The notes under the pieces were generated by a model. That model was given only the letters and a program-made list of their open reading frames with translations. It was not told the DNA's origin and ran no database searches. The position numbers and the translations under genes are program-made. From Sulfobacillus acidophilus DSM 10332 (GTDB lineage Bacteria > Bacillota > Sulfobacillia > Sulfobacillales > Sulfobacillaceae), in NCBI GenBank assembly GCA_000237975.1, contig CP003179.1, positions 186,001 through 250,000 on the forward strand: a stretch of DNA of 64,000 nucleotides. Reading direction: 5' to 3'. The stretch's first letter is position 1; each line of letters begins with the position of its first letter. Shown here one piece after another: positions 31,687-40,909 of the stretch.

Positions 31687-33027
31687 ATGAAATATCACCC
31701 CTTGGAACGTCGCTTTATCATGACGGCGCGCGCGCTTTGGGCCCAGCACACCCCTTTGGTGGTCGGGTTGAGCGGGGGGGCGGATTCCCTGGCGTTGACC
31801 CGCTTATTACATCGGACAGCCGAGGAGTGGCCGGTGTCTTTACACCTGGTCCACATTAATCATCAGCTACGGTCGGAATCTGCCTCCGAGGCCGCCTGGC
31901 TCGTCCAATGGGTAGAGGAGCATCTAGGCTTACCGGTCACGGTGATTGCGGTTGACGTTATCCCCTTCCCAGGCGAAAGCCTCGAGATGGCGGCACGCCG
32001 TGTACGGTACCAAGCCCTTTGGCGGGCGGTCGACGATGTCGGCCCCGATGCCCGACTCTTAACCGCCCATCAGCAAGATGACCAAGTCGAAACCATTTTG
32101 ATGCGGATTTTAACCGGAACCGGAATTCGGGGGCTTTCGGGCATCGCCCCGGTGCGAGGCCGCTTGATCCGTCCGCTCTTAGGATTTAGTCGGGCGTCCT
32201 TAGAGGCGTATTTGGCGGACAATGGGTGGACGTGGCTGGAGGATGCCTCCAATCGGGATCCCCGGATCATGCGCAATCGGATCCGGCATGAGGTGCTGCC
32301 CTACTTACGGCGCGCGATTAATCCCCGGGTCGATCGGGCACTCTTGCGGCTGGCGGACGATGCGGCGGTCGTGGAAGATCTGCTCCAAGGCCCGTGGGAC
32401 ACTCTCCGGGAGACGGATCGTCTGCGGTTGCCGCCGGGATGGAGCACCTGGCCCGAGGCGGTGGTCGCCCGGGTGATGCTGAAATGGGCCGAACAGATGG
32501 GTATCCGGCTGACTTACGAACACATTCGCCAAGCCGTTTCGGGCGACACCGATTGGCCCTCGGGGTATCAGGTACGTCATGAGCCCGACGGATCGCTGAC
32601 CGTGGCCGCCGGCCCGCCGATCGCTATTCGTTCGCCCGCGCCCCTGGTCGTTACGGCCGGCCAATGGCCCTGGGGGCCGGGCACCTTGACGATTCAGTCG
32701 GCCGTGTTTCAAGGGCCGGAACCGGGTTGGACCGATATCCCCCGGACGCCGACGGTTCCGTTGGAGTGCCGGACGTGGCGACCCGGCGATCGGATGCGGC
32801 CGCTGGGATTGGGCGGTCACCAAAAAAAACTGCAGGACCTCTTTATCGATGCCAAAATTCCTCGCTCCGCCCGATCCTGGTGGCCACTGGTCGGCCCCCC
32901 CGACCAACCCTGGATTTGGGCCGTAGTCGGAATTCGGGTAAGTGAAGAGGCACGCGTGCAACCGGGTCAACCGGTATGGCGGCTCCGGTTTCAGGTGCCC
33001 CAACGGCTGGAGACCCCTATGGTATAA
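31687..33027 (+). CDS. tilS: tRNA(Ile)-lysidine synthase
   Basis: TilS modifies C34 of tRNA-Ile(CAU) to lysidine. The 446-residue product has the PP-loop SGGADS at residues 29-34, the IMRNRIRHEVLPYLRR segment, and a C-terminal domain with WRPGDRMRPLGLGGHQKKLQDLFIDAKIPR (in part). No Shine-Dalgarno precedes ATG 31687, while TACACT ends six bases upstream, suggesting a leaderless transcript. In most Firmicutes hpt lies between tilS and ftsH; it is missing here. Confidence 0.94.
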   Translation: MKYHPLERRFIMTARALWAQHTPLVVGLSGGADSLALTRLLHRTAEEWPVSLHLVHINHQLRSESASEAAWLVQWVEEHLGLPVTVIAVDVIPFPGESLEMAARRVRYQALWRAVDDVGPDARLLTAHQQDDQVETILMRILTGTGIRGLSGIAPVRGRLIRPLLGFSRASLEAYLADNGWTWLEDASNRDPRIMRNRIRHEVLPYLRRAINPRVDRALLRLADDAAVVEDLLQGPWDTLRETDRLRLPPGWSTWPEAVVARVMLKWAEQMGIRLTYEHIRQAVSGDTDWPSGYQVRHEPDGSLTVAAGPPIAIRSPAPLVVTAGQWPWGPGTLTIQSAVFQGPEPGWTDIPRTPTVPLECRTWRPGDRMRPLGLGGHQKKLQDLFIDAKIPRSARSWWPLVGPPDQPWIWAVVGIRVSEEARVQPGQPVWRLRFQVPQRLETPMV

Positions 33028-33028
33028 T
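33020..33028 (+). promoter_or_regulatory. Extended -10 promoter of ftsH
   Basis: TGGTATAAT, a perfect TATAAT with TGn extension, lies 38 bases before the ftsH ATG and overlaps the last codons of tilS. Confidence 0.65.
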
Positions 33029-33066
33029 GTAGATCCGTGTGCGGAAGTGAGGGAGGAGGAGCCGCT

Positions 33067-34884
33067 ATGGCCAATCGGTGGGTTCGTGGCGTATTGACGG
33101 TCATTTTTGCCTTGTTGTTGATATCAACGTTGTGGGAGCTCACCAGCAGTCCGGGCACCCAAGTGGTGACCGAGCCGTATTCGCGTCTTTTAACAATGGC
33201 CAAAGCCGGGCAAATAGCCCGAGCCGACTTGAATCCGGCCACCGATGTCGTGACCGCGGTCACCACCACCGGCAAACGCTTTCAGACCACCTATGCGACG
33301 GAGGGTACGGCATATGTTGCCAACACGCTGACGGCGGATCATGTCACCGTAACGATCGAGCGGCCGGCCACGACCTCCTTCTGGCTCAGTTTAGTGTCGA
33401 ATTTGCTCCCGGTATTTATTATTGTCTTCATGTTTTACTTCTTCTTTACCCAAACCCAAGGCGGCGGCGGTCGGGTCATGCAATTCGGCAAGTCGCGGGC
33501 GCGCTTACATAACCCGGACGAGCGCCGACGGGTGACGTTTGACGATGTGGCAGGAGTGGAAGAGGAAAAGCAGGAATTAGCCGAGGTTGTGGATTTTCTT
33601 CGCTATCCGAAAAAGTACCTGGAACTGGGTGCGAAAATCCCGAAGGGGATTTTGCTGTCAGGTGCGCCGGGAACCGGGAAAACCTTGTTGGCGCGGGCTG
33701 TCGCGGGCGAGGCCGGGGTGCCGTTTTTCTCCGATAGCGGTTCCGACTTTGTGGAAATGTTTGTGGGGGTAGGGGCCTCCCGGGTTCGCGATTTATTTGA
33801 CCAGGCCAAGAAGAATGCCCCGTGTATCATCTTTATCGACGAAATCGACGCGGTGGGCCGTATGCGTGGCGCCGGGTATGGCGGCGGACACGACGAGCGC
33901 GAACAAACGTTAAACCAACTGCTGGTCGAGATGGACGGTTTTGGCCCGAACGAAGGTATTATCGTGATTGCGGCAACCAACCGTCCGGACGTGCTGGATC
34001 CCGCCTTGTTGCGGCCGGGACGGTTTGATCGGCAAATCGTGGTCCATCGCCCGGATGTTCGGGGCCGCCTGGAAATTCTCAAGGTGCATACGCGGGGGAA
34101 GCCCTTGGACGCGGATGTGGATCTCGAAACGATTGCTCGCCGGACACCCGGGTACACCGGAGCCGACTTGGCCAATTTATGTAACGAAGCTGCTCTATTG
34201 GCGGCGCGGGCTCACGAGCGGACCATCCATATGGCGCACTTCGAAGAAGCGGCGGAACGGGTGATGGCGGGACCGCAGAAGAAGTCGCGGGTGGTGTCCG
34301 AAAAAGAAAAACGGGCGGTGGCCTTTCATGAGTCGGGCCATACCTTGGTCGGGATGTTGGTGCCCCATGGGGATCCGGTGCACAAAGTCACCATCGTGCC
34401 GCGGGGGATGGCCATGGGGTATACGTTGCCGTTACCGGAAGAAGATCGGTATTTGGTGACGAAATCGCAAATCTTAGATCAAGTGGCGATGGCTCTCGGC
34501 GGCCGCGCGGCGGAAGAATTGGTTTTCGGGGAAATTTCCACCGGGGCCCAGAACGACCTGGAAAAGTCGACCGCGATGGTCAAACAAATGATTACCGAAT
34601 ATGGCATGTCGGAAGAATTGGGGCCGATGACCTACGGCCAGCGGCAGGATCAAATTTTCCTCGGGCGGGATTTTGCCCGGGCGCGCGATTATAGCGAAGA
34701 GGTGGCCGCCGCGATTGATCGGGAAGTGCGGGACATCATCACCCAACAATATGAACGGGCTAAGCATATTTTGACGACGCACCGGGCGACCTTGAATCGA
34801 CTGGCCTTGGCGCTCATCGAAAAAGAGACGATTTTGGCCGATGAGCTTCTGCAAATTGTGCAAGGACAGGAAGTCGTGGTCTAA
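33067..34884 (+). CDS. ftsH: ATP-dependent zinc metalloprotease FtsH
   Basis: The 605-residue product has two membrane spans (about 6-24 and 100-122), an AAA+ domain with Walker A GAPGTGKT at 199-206, the FIDEIDAVG Walker B and second region of homology ([19 protein letters not shown], in part), and the zinc motif HESGH at 421-425. FtsH degrades misfolded membrane proteins and regulators including sporulation factors. ATG 33067 follows GAGGGAGGAGGA; an upstream GTG at 33037 has no such site. Confidence 0.97.
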   Translation: MANRWVRGVLTVIFALLLISTLWELTSSPGTQVVTEPYSRLLTMAKAGQIARADLNPATDVVTAVTTTGKRFQTTYATEGTAYVANTLTADHVTVTIERPATTSFWLSLVSNLLPVFIIVFMFYFFFTQTQGGGGRVMQFGKSRARLHNPDERRRVTFDDVAGVEEEKQELAEVVDFLRYPKKYLELGAKIPKGILLSGAPGTGKTLLARAVAGEAGVPFFSDSGSDFVEMFVGVGASRVRDLFDQAKKNAPCIIFIDEIDAVGRMRGAGYGGGHDEREQTLNQLLVEMDGFGPNEGIIVIAATNRPDVLDPALLRPGRFDRQIVVHRPDVRGRLEILKVHTRGKPLDADVDLETIARRTPGYTGADLANLCNEAALLAARAHERTIHMAHFEEAAERVMAGPQKKSRVVSEKEKRAVAFHESGHTLVGMLVPHGDPVHKVTIVPRGMAMGYTLPLPEEDRYLVTKSQILDQVAMALGGRAAEELVFGEISTGAQNDLEKSTAMVKQMITEYGMSEELGPMTYGQRQDQIFLGRDFARARDYSEEVAAAIDREVRDIITQQYERAKHILTTHRATLNRLALALIEKETILADELLQIVQGQEVVV

Positions 34885-34935
34885 GAGGCTTAGGCCGGCG
34901 CATTTTCGGGCACAGTAATCCAAGGAGGCGATTAA

Positions 34936-36240
34936 GTGGCCTGGGATCATGCGAACGACGGGTTTTACGGGGAATGGGACGGCCGTTTGGGGTGTTTCGT
35001 CTATCCGACCAAACGGTTTAAGACCGTGACCTTTTATGCCTTTTGGATTCGGAATTTGGAGCCCGACGGGCGGGCATTGGGGGCCTTGTTGCCGCATGTT
35101 TTAAAACGGGGGACCGAATCTCACCCGACCCGGCTCCTCATGGAACAAACGTTAGAAAACCTTTATGGCGCGTCATTTCGGGCCGAAGTCGGGAAATTGG
35201 GCGACAAACAGCTCATGACGTTTCAATTGTCGGTGATTCACGGCCAGTATCTGCCGGGACAACCGGATACCGTGCAACAAGGGCTCGATTTCCTCGCCGA
35301 CGTGTTAGACCACCCGCATCTGGTCTCCGGCCGGTTTTTGGAGAGCTGGGTCAATCAGGAAAAGGTGTTGGTCACCCGCCAAATCGCCGCCTTAATTAAT
35401 GATAAAGGGCAATATGCCCTGACCCGGTTGATTGAAGAAATGGCGCAAGGACGGCCTTTTGGGCTACGAAAATGGGGAACCCAAAAAGACGTCGAAGCGG
35501 TTGATGCGGAAGCCTTGACAACTTTTTATCACCATATGCATCAAATGGCGCCCTTGGTGGTGTTGGCCGTCGGGGATGTCGATCCGGTCAAAGTGGATCA
35601 ATATGTCCGGGAACGGTTTGGCGTTCGCCAACGGGTGCCGGTCGGGACGATTGAACCCTATTATCCCTTGCATCAGGGGCGCGAGGTAATCGATCGGGAG
35701 GAGGTCCGGCAAGGGAAGCTGCAATTAGGCTATGCGACCCGGAGGACAGCCGGCCATCCCGAATATCCCGCGCTTATGATGTACTCCGGTATCTTGGGCG
35801 GCTTCTCGCATTCCAAGCTTTTTCTCAACGTACGGGAAAAAGCCAGTTTGGCTTATTATGCCTACTCCCGGATTGATCCGGCGTTGGCTTTGATGGTCGT
35901 CGGTGCCGGCATCGAGTTTACCCATTACCAAGCGGCGCGGGACATTATCGAAGCGCAGCTGGAGGCGATGCGGCAAGGCGACTTTACGGAAGAAGAAATG
36001 GCCTTTACCGTCAAGGCATTTGAGAATGAGATCCTGTCCGAAGAAGACAGCCCCGGACAACTCATGGCCCGACGGTTGGAACATTTGTTGATTGGCGGCG
36101 GGCTGTCCGGTATTCCGTTGATTGACGCGCTGAAACGGGTTACACGGGACGATATCGTGCGGGTGGCGCAGGACATCACATTAGACACCGTCTACTTTTT
36201 GACGGCGAAGGAGGCGATCGGCCATGGCGCTCAAGAGTAG
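34936..36240 (+). CDS. M16 peptidase-like protein lacking the zinc motif (YmfF-type)
   Basis: The 434-residue product has the M16 fold features (LLPHVLKRGTESHPT, LENLYGASF, HQMAPLVVLAVGDVDP, GGFSHSKLFLNVREKASLAYYAYS in part) but no HxxEH zinc site, so it should be the non-catalytic partner of the next gene, as in heterodimeric mitochondrial-processing-type peptidases. The GTG start follows AAGGAGGCG. It overlaps its partner by 17 bases. The YmfF/YmfH pair is known from Bacillus; substrate not certain. Confidence 0.85.
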   Translation: MAWDHANDGFYGEWDGRLGCFVYPTKRFKTVTFYAFWIRNLEPDGRALGALLPHVLKRGTESHPTRLLMEQTLENLYGASFRAEVGKLGDKQLMTFQLSVIHGQYLPGQPDTVQQGLDFLADVLDHPHLVSGRFLESWVNQEKVLVTRQIAALINDKGQYALTRLIEEMAQGRPFGLRKWGTQKDVEAVDAEALTTFYHHMHQMAPLVVLAVGDVDPVKVDQYVRERFGVRQRVPVGTIEPYYPLHQGREVIDREEVRQGKLQLGYATRRTAGHPEYPALMMYSGILGGFSHSKLFLNVREKASLAYYAYSRIDPALALMVVGAGIEFTHYQAARDIIEAQLEAMRQGDFTEEEMAFTVKAFENEILSEEDSPGQLMARRLEHLLIGGGLSGIPLIDALKRVTRDDIVRVAQDITLDTVYFLTAKEAIGHGAQE

Positions 36241-37513
36241 GGAATGGCCCGAAATCGGGGAGAAGCTGGTCACGGAAACTTTGCCGTCGGGACTTACGGT
36301 AGCGGTCATGCCCAAACCGGGGCTCAAGAAAACCTATGCGACCTATGCGACGCATTATGGGTCGATCGATAACCGGTTTCGCCGACCGGATACGGGGGCT
36401 GTCGTGGAGGTGCCCGACGGGATTGCCCATTTTTTGGAGCACAAAATGTACGAAAAACCCGAAGGGCAGGATGTTTTTGAGCGGTTTGCCGAGTTAGGCG
36501 CCTACACGAATGCGTATACCGACTATACCTCGACCACCTTTTTGTTTTCGGCCACCGCACACCTCGAAGCGTGTCTGGACACGTTATTGCGATTGGTGGA
36601 AGAGCCCTATTTCACACCGGAGAACGTCGAAAAGGAAAAGGGCATTATTGAACAGGAAATCCGAATGTATTGGGATATGCCGGGCGATCGGCTGCACTCG
36701 CAACTCATGCACGCGCTCTATCAGAAAAACCCGGTACGACTGGATATTGCCGGGGATGTGGAGTCAATCCGCCGCATCACGCCCGACGATTTATATACCT
36801 GTTATCACACGTTTTATCATCCGAGCAACATGGTCATTTTTGTCGCCGGAGACGTCGACCCGGCGGAGGTCATCGACTTCATCGGCCGGAAGGAGGCGGC
36901 CCGGCATTTGAGTCCGACGGGACCGATTGAGCGGCTCTATCCGGACGAGCCGGATGCGGTGAAGACCGCTTATGTGGAACGGGAAATGCCGGTGGCTACC
37001 CCGCTTTTCCTGATGGGATTGAAGGATTTGCACACCGGGCTTCGGGGCGAGGCTTTACTTCGGCACGATATGACGTTGAGTTTACTGTGGTCGCTGTTGT
37101 TGGGTCACGGGTCCCCGGCGTTTCATGAGCTCTATGAAGCGGGGCTCATAAACGACCGATTTTCCGCCCATTATTCCGGGTCGACGACCTTTGGAGTCAG
37201 CTCATTCGGCGGGGAAACCCCGGATCCCAACGTCTTGGCCGACCGATTACGCAAGATTTTGGTGGACGCCCCCTTGACTCCGGAGGCGCTTGAACGCGTC
37301 AAACGGCGGGAGCTCGGCGAATTTATTGCCCTTTTCGACAATTTGGAGGATCTGGCGTACACGTTTAACGCGTTGTACTTCCGGGAGATAGAGCTCGGCA
37401 TGATTCCGCGCGTGCTTGATCAGATTTCGCTCGCCGACTTGGAAAAGGCTCGGCGGGATCACGTCCAAGAGGCGCTATCGGCCATCTCGGTCATCCGGCC
37501 GGGGCAGGGCTAA
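36224..37513 (+). CDS. M16 family zinc peptidase (YmfH-type)
   Basis: The 429-residue product carries the inverted zinc motif HFLEH in GIAHFLEHKMYEK, with a downstream Glu in EKGIIEQEI, so it is the catalytic subunit. It also has the Tyr/Arg region GHGSPAFHELYEAGL. With the preceding inactive homologue it probably forms a chamber-like heterodimer processing small peptides. The ATG lies inside the end of the previous gene behind GAAGGAGG. Confidence 0.88.
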   Translation: MALKSREWPEIGEKLVTETLPSGLTVAVMPKPGLKKTYATYATHYGSIDNRFRRPDTGAVVEVPDGIAHFLEHKMYEKPEGQDVFERFAELGAYTNAYTDYTSTTFLFSATAHLEACLDTLLRLVEEPYFTPENVEKEKGIIEQEIRMYWDMPGDRLHSQLMHALYQKNPVRLDIAGDVESIRRITPDDLYTCYHTFYHPSNMVIFVAGDVDPAEVIDFIGRKEAARHLSPTGPIERLYPDEPDAVKTAYVEREMPVATPLFLMGLKDLHTGLRGEALLRHDMTLSLLWSLLLGHGSPAFHELYEAGLINDRFSAHYSGSTTFGVSSFGGETPDPNVLADRLRKILVDAPLTPEALERVKRRELGEFIALFDNLEDLAYTFNALYFREIELGMIPRVLDQISLADLEKARRDHVQEALSAISVIRPGQG

Positions 37514-37528
37514 GCCGCATTCCTTCGG

Positions 37529-38380
37529 TTACGAGGAGGCCTGGCCAAGAAAGGCTTGGGCTACGTCCAGTGTCGGCAAGAATCCCTTCGCCCAGGCCCA
37601 AAAAATGCCGTCGTGAACCGGATCGGGGTGACCAGGCGGGGTAATATAGTCGGCGACTTGATGGGCTGCCCGGGCACCATCGCCGATGGCGACGGACACG
37701 CCGGCCCAGCGGAGCATTTCGACGTCATTGAGCCCGTCGCCAAGGGCTAACACGTCGTTGGGAGAGATTTGGAGCAATTGACAGAGGGATTCCAATCCCT
37801 CTTTTTTATCTACCCCCGGTGCGCAGATATTCACTTCTCGATATCCCGGGTGCGGAAATATGGTTAACTCATAATCCGAACCGGATAAGCCGAAGTCGTG
37901 CACTAAGGCGTCGACTTCCCGGAGCCCGGATACAAAAATTTCCAAGGGTTCGACGGCTAACTGCTCCGCTAAATGAGGTACCAGGCGGTCTTCCGGCTTC
38001 ATCCAGACAAGTTGGTGCGCCAAATCAAACCGGTTATAGACGACGGGTTGCCGAAACCCTAGATAGCAGCGGATCATGACACGCTGACGGTCCGCCCAGC
38101 GAACAAATTCTTGGGCCCGCGACAGCGGAATGCCCCGCCGATGCCATTCGCGGCCGGTATCGCTAAAAAAGCCATAGGCTCCGTTGTGGGCAATAATGGG
38201 GCCGGAGAGGCCGAGACGTTTTTGGACCCGATAAGCCGTTCGCCAGCTGCGTCCCGTTGCGAGGGCCACGATGATGCCTTGGGCACCCAAGGCGCGCAGG
38301 ACGTCACCTGACCGTGGTCGAATGTGCGCCCGACTGTCTAAGAGGGTGCCGTCCAAATCACAACTTACTAAACGTATCAA
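37529..38380 (-). CDS. HAD-superfamily Cof-type phosphatase
   Basis: The 283-residue product opens with the HAD motif I SCDLDGTLLDS (both aspartates present), then VALATGRSW (motif II), and LALGDGLNDVEMLRWAG (motif IV), the Cof/type IIB layout with a cap domain between. Such enzymes dephosphorylate small sugar phosphates or flavin compounds; the substrate is unclear. The TTG start at 38380 has GAGGTGA upstream, and TATAAT (38400-38395) is a probable -10. It converges on the M16 pair and diverges from the nuclease gene. Confidence 0.88.
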   Translation of the reverse strand: MIRLVSCDLDGTLLDSRAHIRPRSGDVLRALGAQGIIVALATGRSWRTAYRVQKRLGLSGPIIAHNGAYGFFSDTGREWHRRGIPLSRAQEFVRWADRQRVMIRCYLGFRQPVVYNRFDLAHQLVWMKPEDRLVPHLAEQLAVEPLEIFVSGLREVDALVHDFGLSGSDYELTIFPHPGYREVNICAPGVDKKEGLESLCQLLQISPNDVLALGDGLNDVEMLRWAGVSVAIGDGARAAHQVADYITPPGHPDPVHDGIFWAWAKGFLPTLDVAQAFLGQASS

Positions 38381-38452
38381 TCCCGTGTCACCTCATTATA
38401 CGGCAGGGATTCCCCCGGATGTTGGCGAATTACTGGACGAGGAGGATCCCCG

Positions 38453-40909
38453 ATGCGTTATCCTATCACAGTTTATACCGGCCCGCACCTGACCTTGTGG
38501 AACCACATGGTGCACACGGCCGCTCGTCGGTCCTTATATCTGGTCACCCCGACGGATCGAGAGGCCCGCGTGTTGAATACGATGATAGCGCCCGGGCAAG
38601 CCCTATCGATGGGACAAGCGTTAGAGACGGCGAGTACGGATACCATCCGCTTGTGGACGCCTGACGTCCATCGGGTGGTAGAAGACCTGTTGCCGTTAGA
38701 CGCGATTCCGCCGGCCTTGCGCGATACCCCGGGCATTCGTCAAGAAATCGTCCGGACGCTGCGGTGGCTGCGACTGCATGAATCGCCCGGCAAGTTGTGG
38801 CGCTATACGGCCATCCTCAATTGGCCGACGTTATGGCAATGGCTGGATCACATCCTGTCCGGTTCGATCGGTGATGAGTTACGCCTTTATCAATATGCGC
38901 AGATGACCCGAAAAGTGCCCGGTTTCGGCGAGGCCATCGGCATTTGGGGCGGTTTTTTGCCCCCTCCTCCCGCACGCCGCTGGATCGCCGAATGGGCGGA
39001 AACCGCGCCGGTGACGGTTTGGATTCCGGCCGGCGACTTATATGAGCCGTATCGTCGTTGGTGGCGAGGAATGGGGGCCGTCTTCATGGCCGTGGATGGG
39101 CCGGACCATCAGGCTCCGACGTTTCAAGTGATGGTGGACAACGAACAACAGTTGCTGGATACCCCGTTTCGGATATGGCACCATCTAAGACAACCTGCGT
39201 CGTTTTGGCCCGTGGATGTGGCCGGTACGCGCCAAGCGCCGCTTGAGCGGGCTTTTGCCCGCTACCAAGGGGTGTCCGAACCCTCGCCGGAGGCCCAGGA
39301 ACCGCATCATTGGCGCCTATTTCTGAAAGTCGCGTCGGGTCAGGCCGATCGCCCGGAAACCTGGCGTTGGCTTCGACTGGTAGCCCCCCAAGAGCCGCTG
39401 CCGCTGCCGACCGCGTTACGATGGCAATCCGTGGTGGAACAGCACCCGCGCTTGGGGCCTTGGTGGCGCTGGGCGTTAGATTGGGGCCAGCGCCTAAGCC
39501 TCATCCATCGCTGGCGGGATGTGGCGGCCTTAGTCGAAGAGGCCTGGCATAAAATGGTTCCCGGGACTGCTTTGCCGGCTCCGCTCGAGCACTTGCGGGA
39601 CTGGCAAGCCTTTGATGCCTGGGGCCCTCCCCGTCACGTGATCGCTCACTTGATGCGACTGGAGTGGCCGGAAGAACGGGCCTATAGAGTCCCGACAGCC
39701 GATGAGGCTCCGGTCGCGCCCGGTGTGCCGGTTCTAGTTGATGGCGGCTGGCGACAATTTCCGCGTCCCCCCGTGTATTGGCCGCTTTTAGGGCGGACGC
39801 TACCCGTGGGCCACGACGCCTGGTTATGGGATCAATGGCGGCATCTGGCTGACGCGTTATGGATGGTGAGCCTACCCCGTGCCCGATTTCCGGCGGGGAC
39901 CTCAGATATCCGCGAGGTAGCCCTCACGTCGTTACCGGAAAGGCCGCCGGCTCCCATTCGGAGCGAAGCCGACGCCTGGTATCAAGCGTGGGAGCAGAAG
40001 GAGCATAACGCCTGGACGGGCAAGGTATCCCTCCCGCGGCTGAACGACCTACGTCCGACCGTCTGGTCGCCATCGGCCATCGAGCAATATGGGCGTTGTC
40101 CCCGGCAATTTTATTTTCAACGGATTTTGGGGATTCCTGCCGCTGCAGGCGATACCGGGGCGGAGGTGCCCCCCGATCTCTGGGGTCGCTGGGCCCATCG
40201 GGTCTTACAATGGCTTAGGTCACCGGACCAGTTAGCCGGGTTGGCGGGCCTGGTGGACCGAGCGATAGAAGAGGAACCGCCCCCGGAGCATGTGCTTCGG
40301 TTGAGCCTTCAGGAAGCGCGGACACGACTTCTGGTGGAGTTGCCGGAAGCCATTCGGCGCCGGCAGTCCGACAGGTTTTTTCACCCGCATAGCGAACGCG
40401 AAGTAGACGTCGAGTGGACGATGACGGTGGGGGAAATCCGATGGCACTTTCGCGGACGGCTTGACCGACTCGACCGTGACGGAGCCGATTGGCGCATTGT
40501 GGACTACAAAACCGGCGATGTGCGGGATCCGAAGAAAATTCGGCCGGATAATCTCCAATTGGCTCTTTATGTCGTCGGGTTGACCCCCTCACGAACGGAT
40601 GGAGGCGTGGAGGGCCAAATCTGGGGCGTCAGTCGACGAAACCAGTTTCGTGGCGGAACGCTGGACTCGGCTCACGTGTCGGTCCTGGCACCGACGATTG
40701 AAGGGATGTTGGCCCAAATGGCCGAACGGATGGACTGCGGGCAGTGGTATCCGATCCCGCAGGAAGCCGAACCTTGCCGCTATTGTCGGTTCCGCCCGCT
40801 TTGCCCGGGGTTTATCGAAGACGACGCGCGGGTCAAAAACGCCTCGGACCCGGATTTCTTAGCGCTCTGGCAAGGAAGTGACGATGACCGGCATGCAACG
40901 TCTGGATGA
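38453..40909 (+). CDS. AddB-like protein with PD-(D/E)XK nuclease and iron-sulfur staple
   Basis: The N-terminal 530 residues are poorly conserved and have no Walker A, like the inactive helicase part of AddB. The C-terminal part has Cys549 in YGRCPRQFYF, the nuclease residues GRLDRLD and VDYKTG (Asp684, Lys686), and Cys775, Cys778, Cys784 in CRYCRFRPLC: the four-cysteine Fe-S staple typical of AddB/RecB nucleases. At 818 residues it is shorter than Bacillus AddB (about 1160). ATG 38453 follows GAGGAGGA. It overlaps the helicase gene, its likely partner in double-strand break resection. Confidence 0.82.
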   Translation: MRYPITVYTGPHLTLWNHMVHTAARRSLYLVTPTDREARVLNTMIAPGQALSMGQALETASTDTIRLWTPDVHRVVEDLLPLDAIPPALRDTPGIRQEIVRTLRWLRLHESPGKLWRYTAILNWPTLWQWLDHILSGSIGDELRLYQYAQMTRKVPGFGEAIGIWGGFLPPPPARRWIAEWAETAPVTVWIPAGDLYEPYRRWWRGMGAVFMAVDGPDHQAPTFQVMVDNEQQLLDTPFRIWHHLRQPASFWPVDVAGTRQAPLERAFARYQGVSEPSPEAQEPHHWRLFLKVASGQADRPETWRWLRLVAPQEPLPLPTALRWQSVVEQHPRLGPWWRWALDWGQRLSLIHRWRDVAALVEEAWHKMVPGTALPAPLEHLRDWQAFDAWGPPRHVIAHLMRLEWPEERAYRVPTADEAPVAPGVPVLVDGGWRQFPRPPVYWPLLGRTLPVGHDAWLWDQWRHLADALWMVSLPRARFPAGTSDIREVALTSLPERPPAPIRSEADAWYQAWEQKEHNAWTGKVSLPRLNDLRPTVWSPSAIEQYGRCPRQFYFQRILGIPAAAGDTGAEVPPDLWGRWAHRVLQWLRSPDQLAGLAGLVDRAIEEEPPPEHVLRLSLQEARTRLLVELPEAIRRRQSDRFFHPHSEREVDVEWTMTVGEIRWHFRGRLDRLDRDGADWRIVDYKTGDVRDPKKIRPDNLQLALYVVGLTPSRTDGGVEGQIWGVSRRNQFRGGTLDSAHVSVLAPTIEGMLAQMAERMDCGQWYPIPQEAEPCRYCRFRPLCPGFIEDDARVKNASDPDFLALWQGSDDDRHATSG

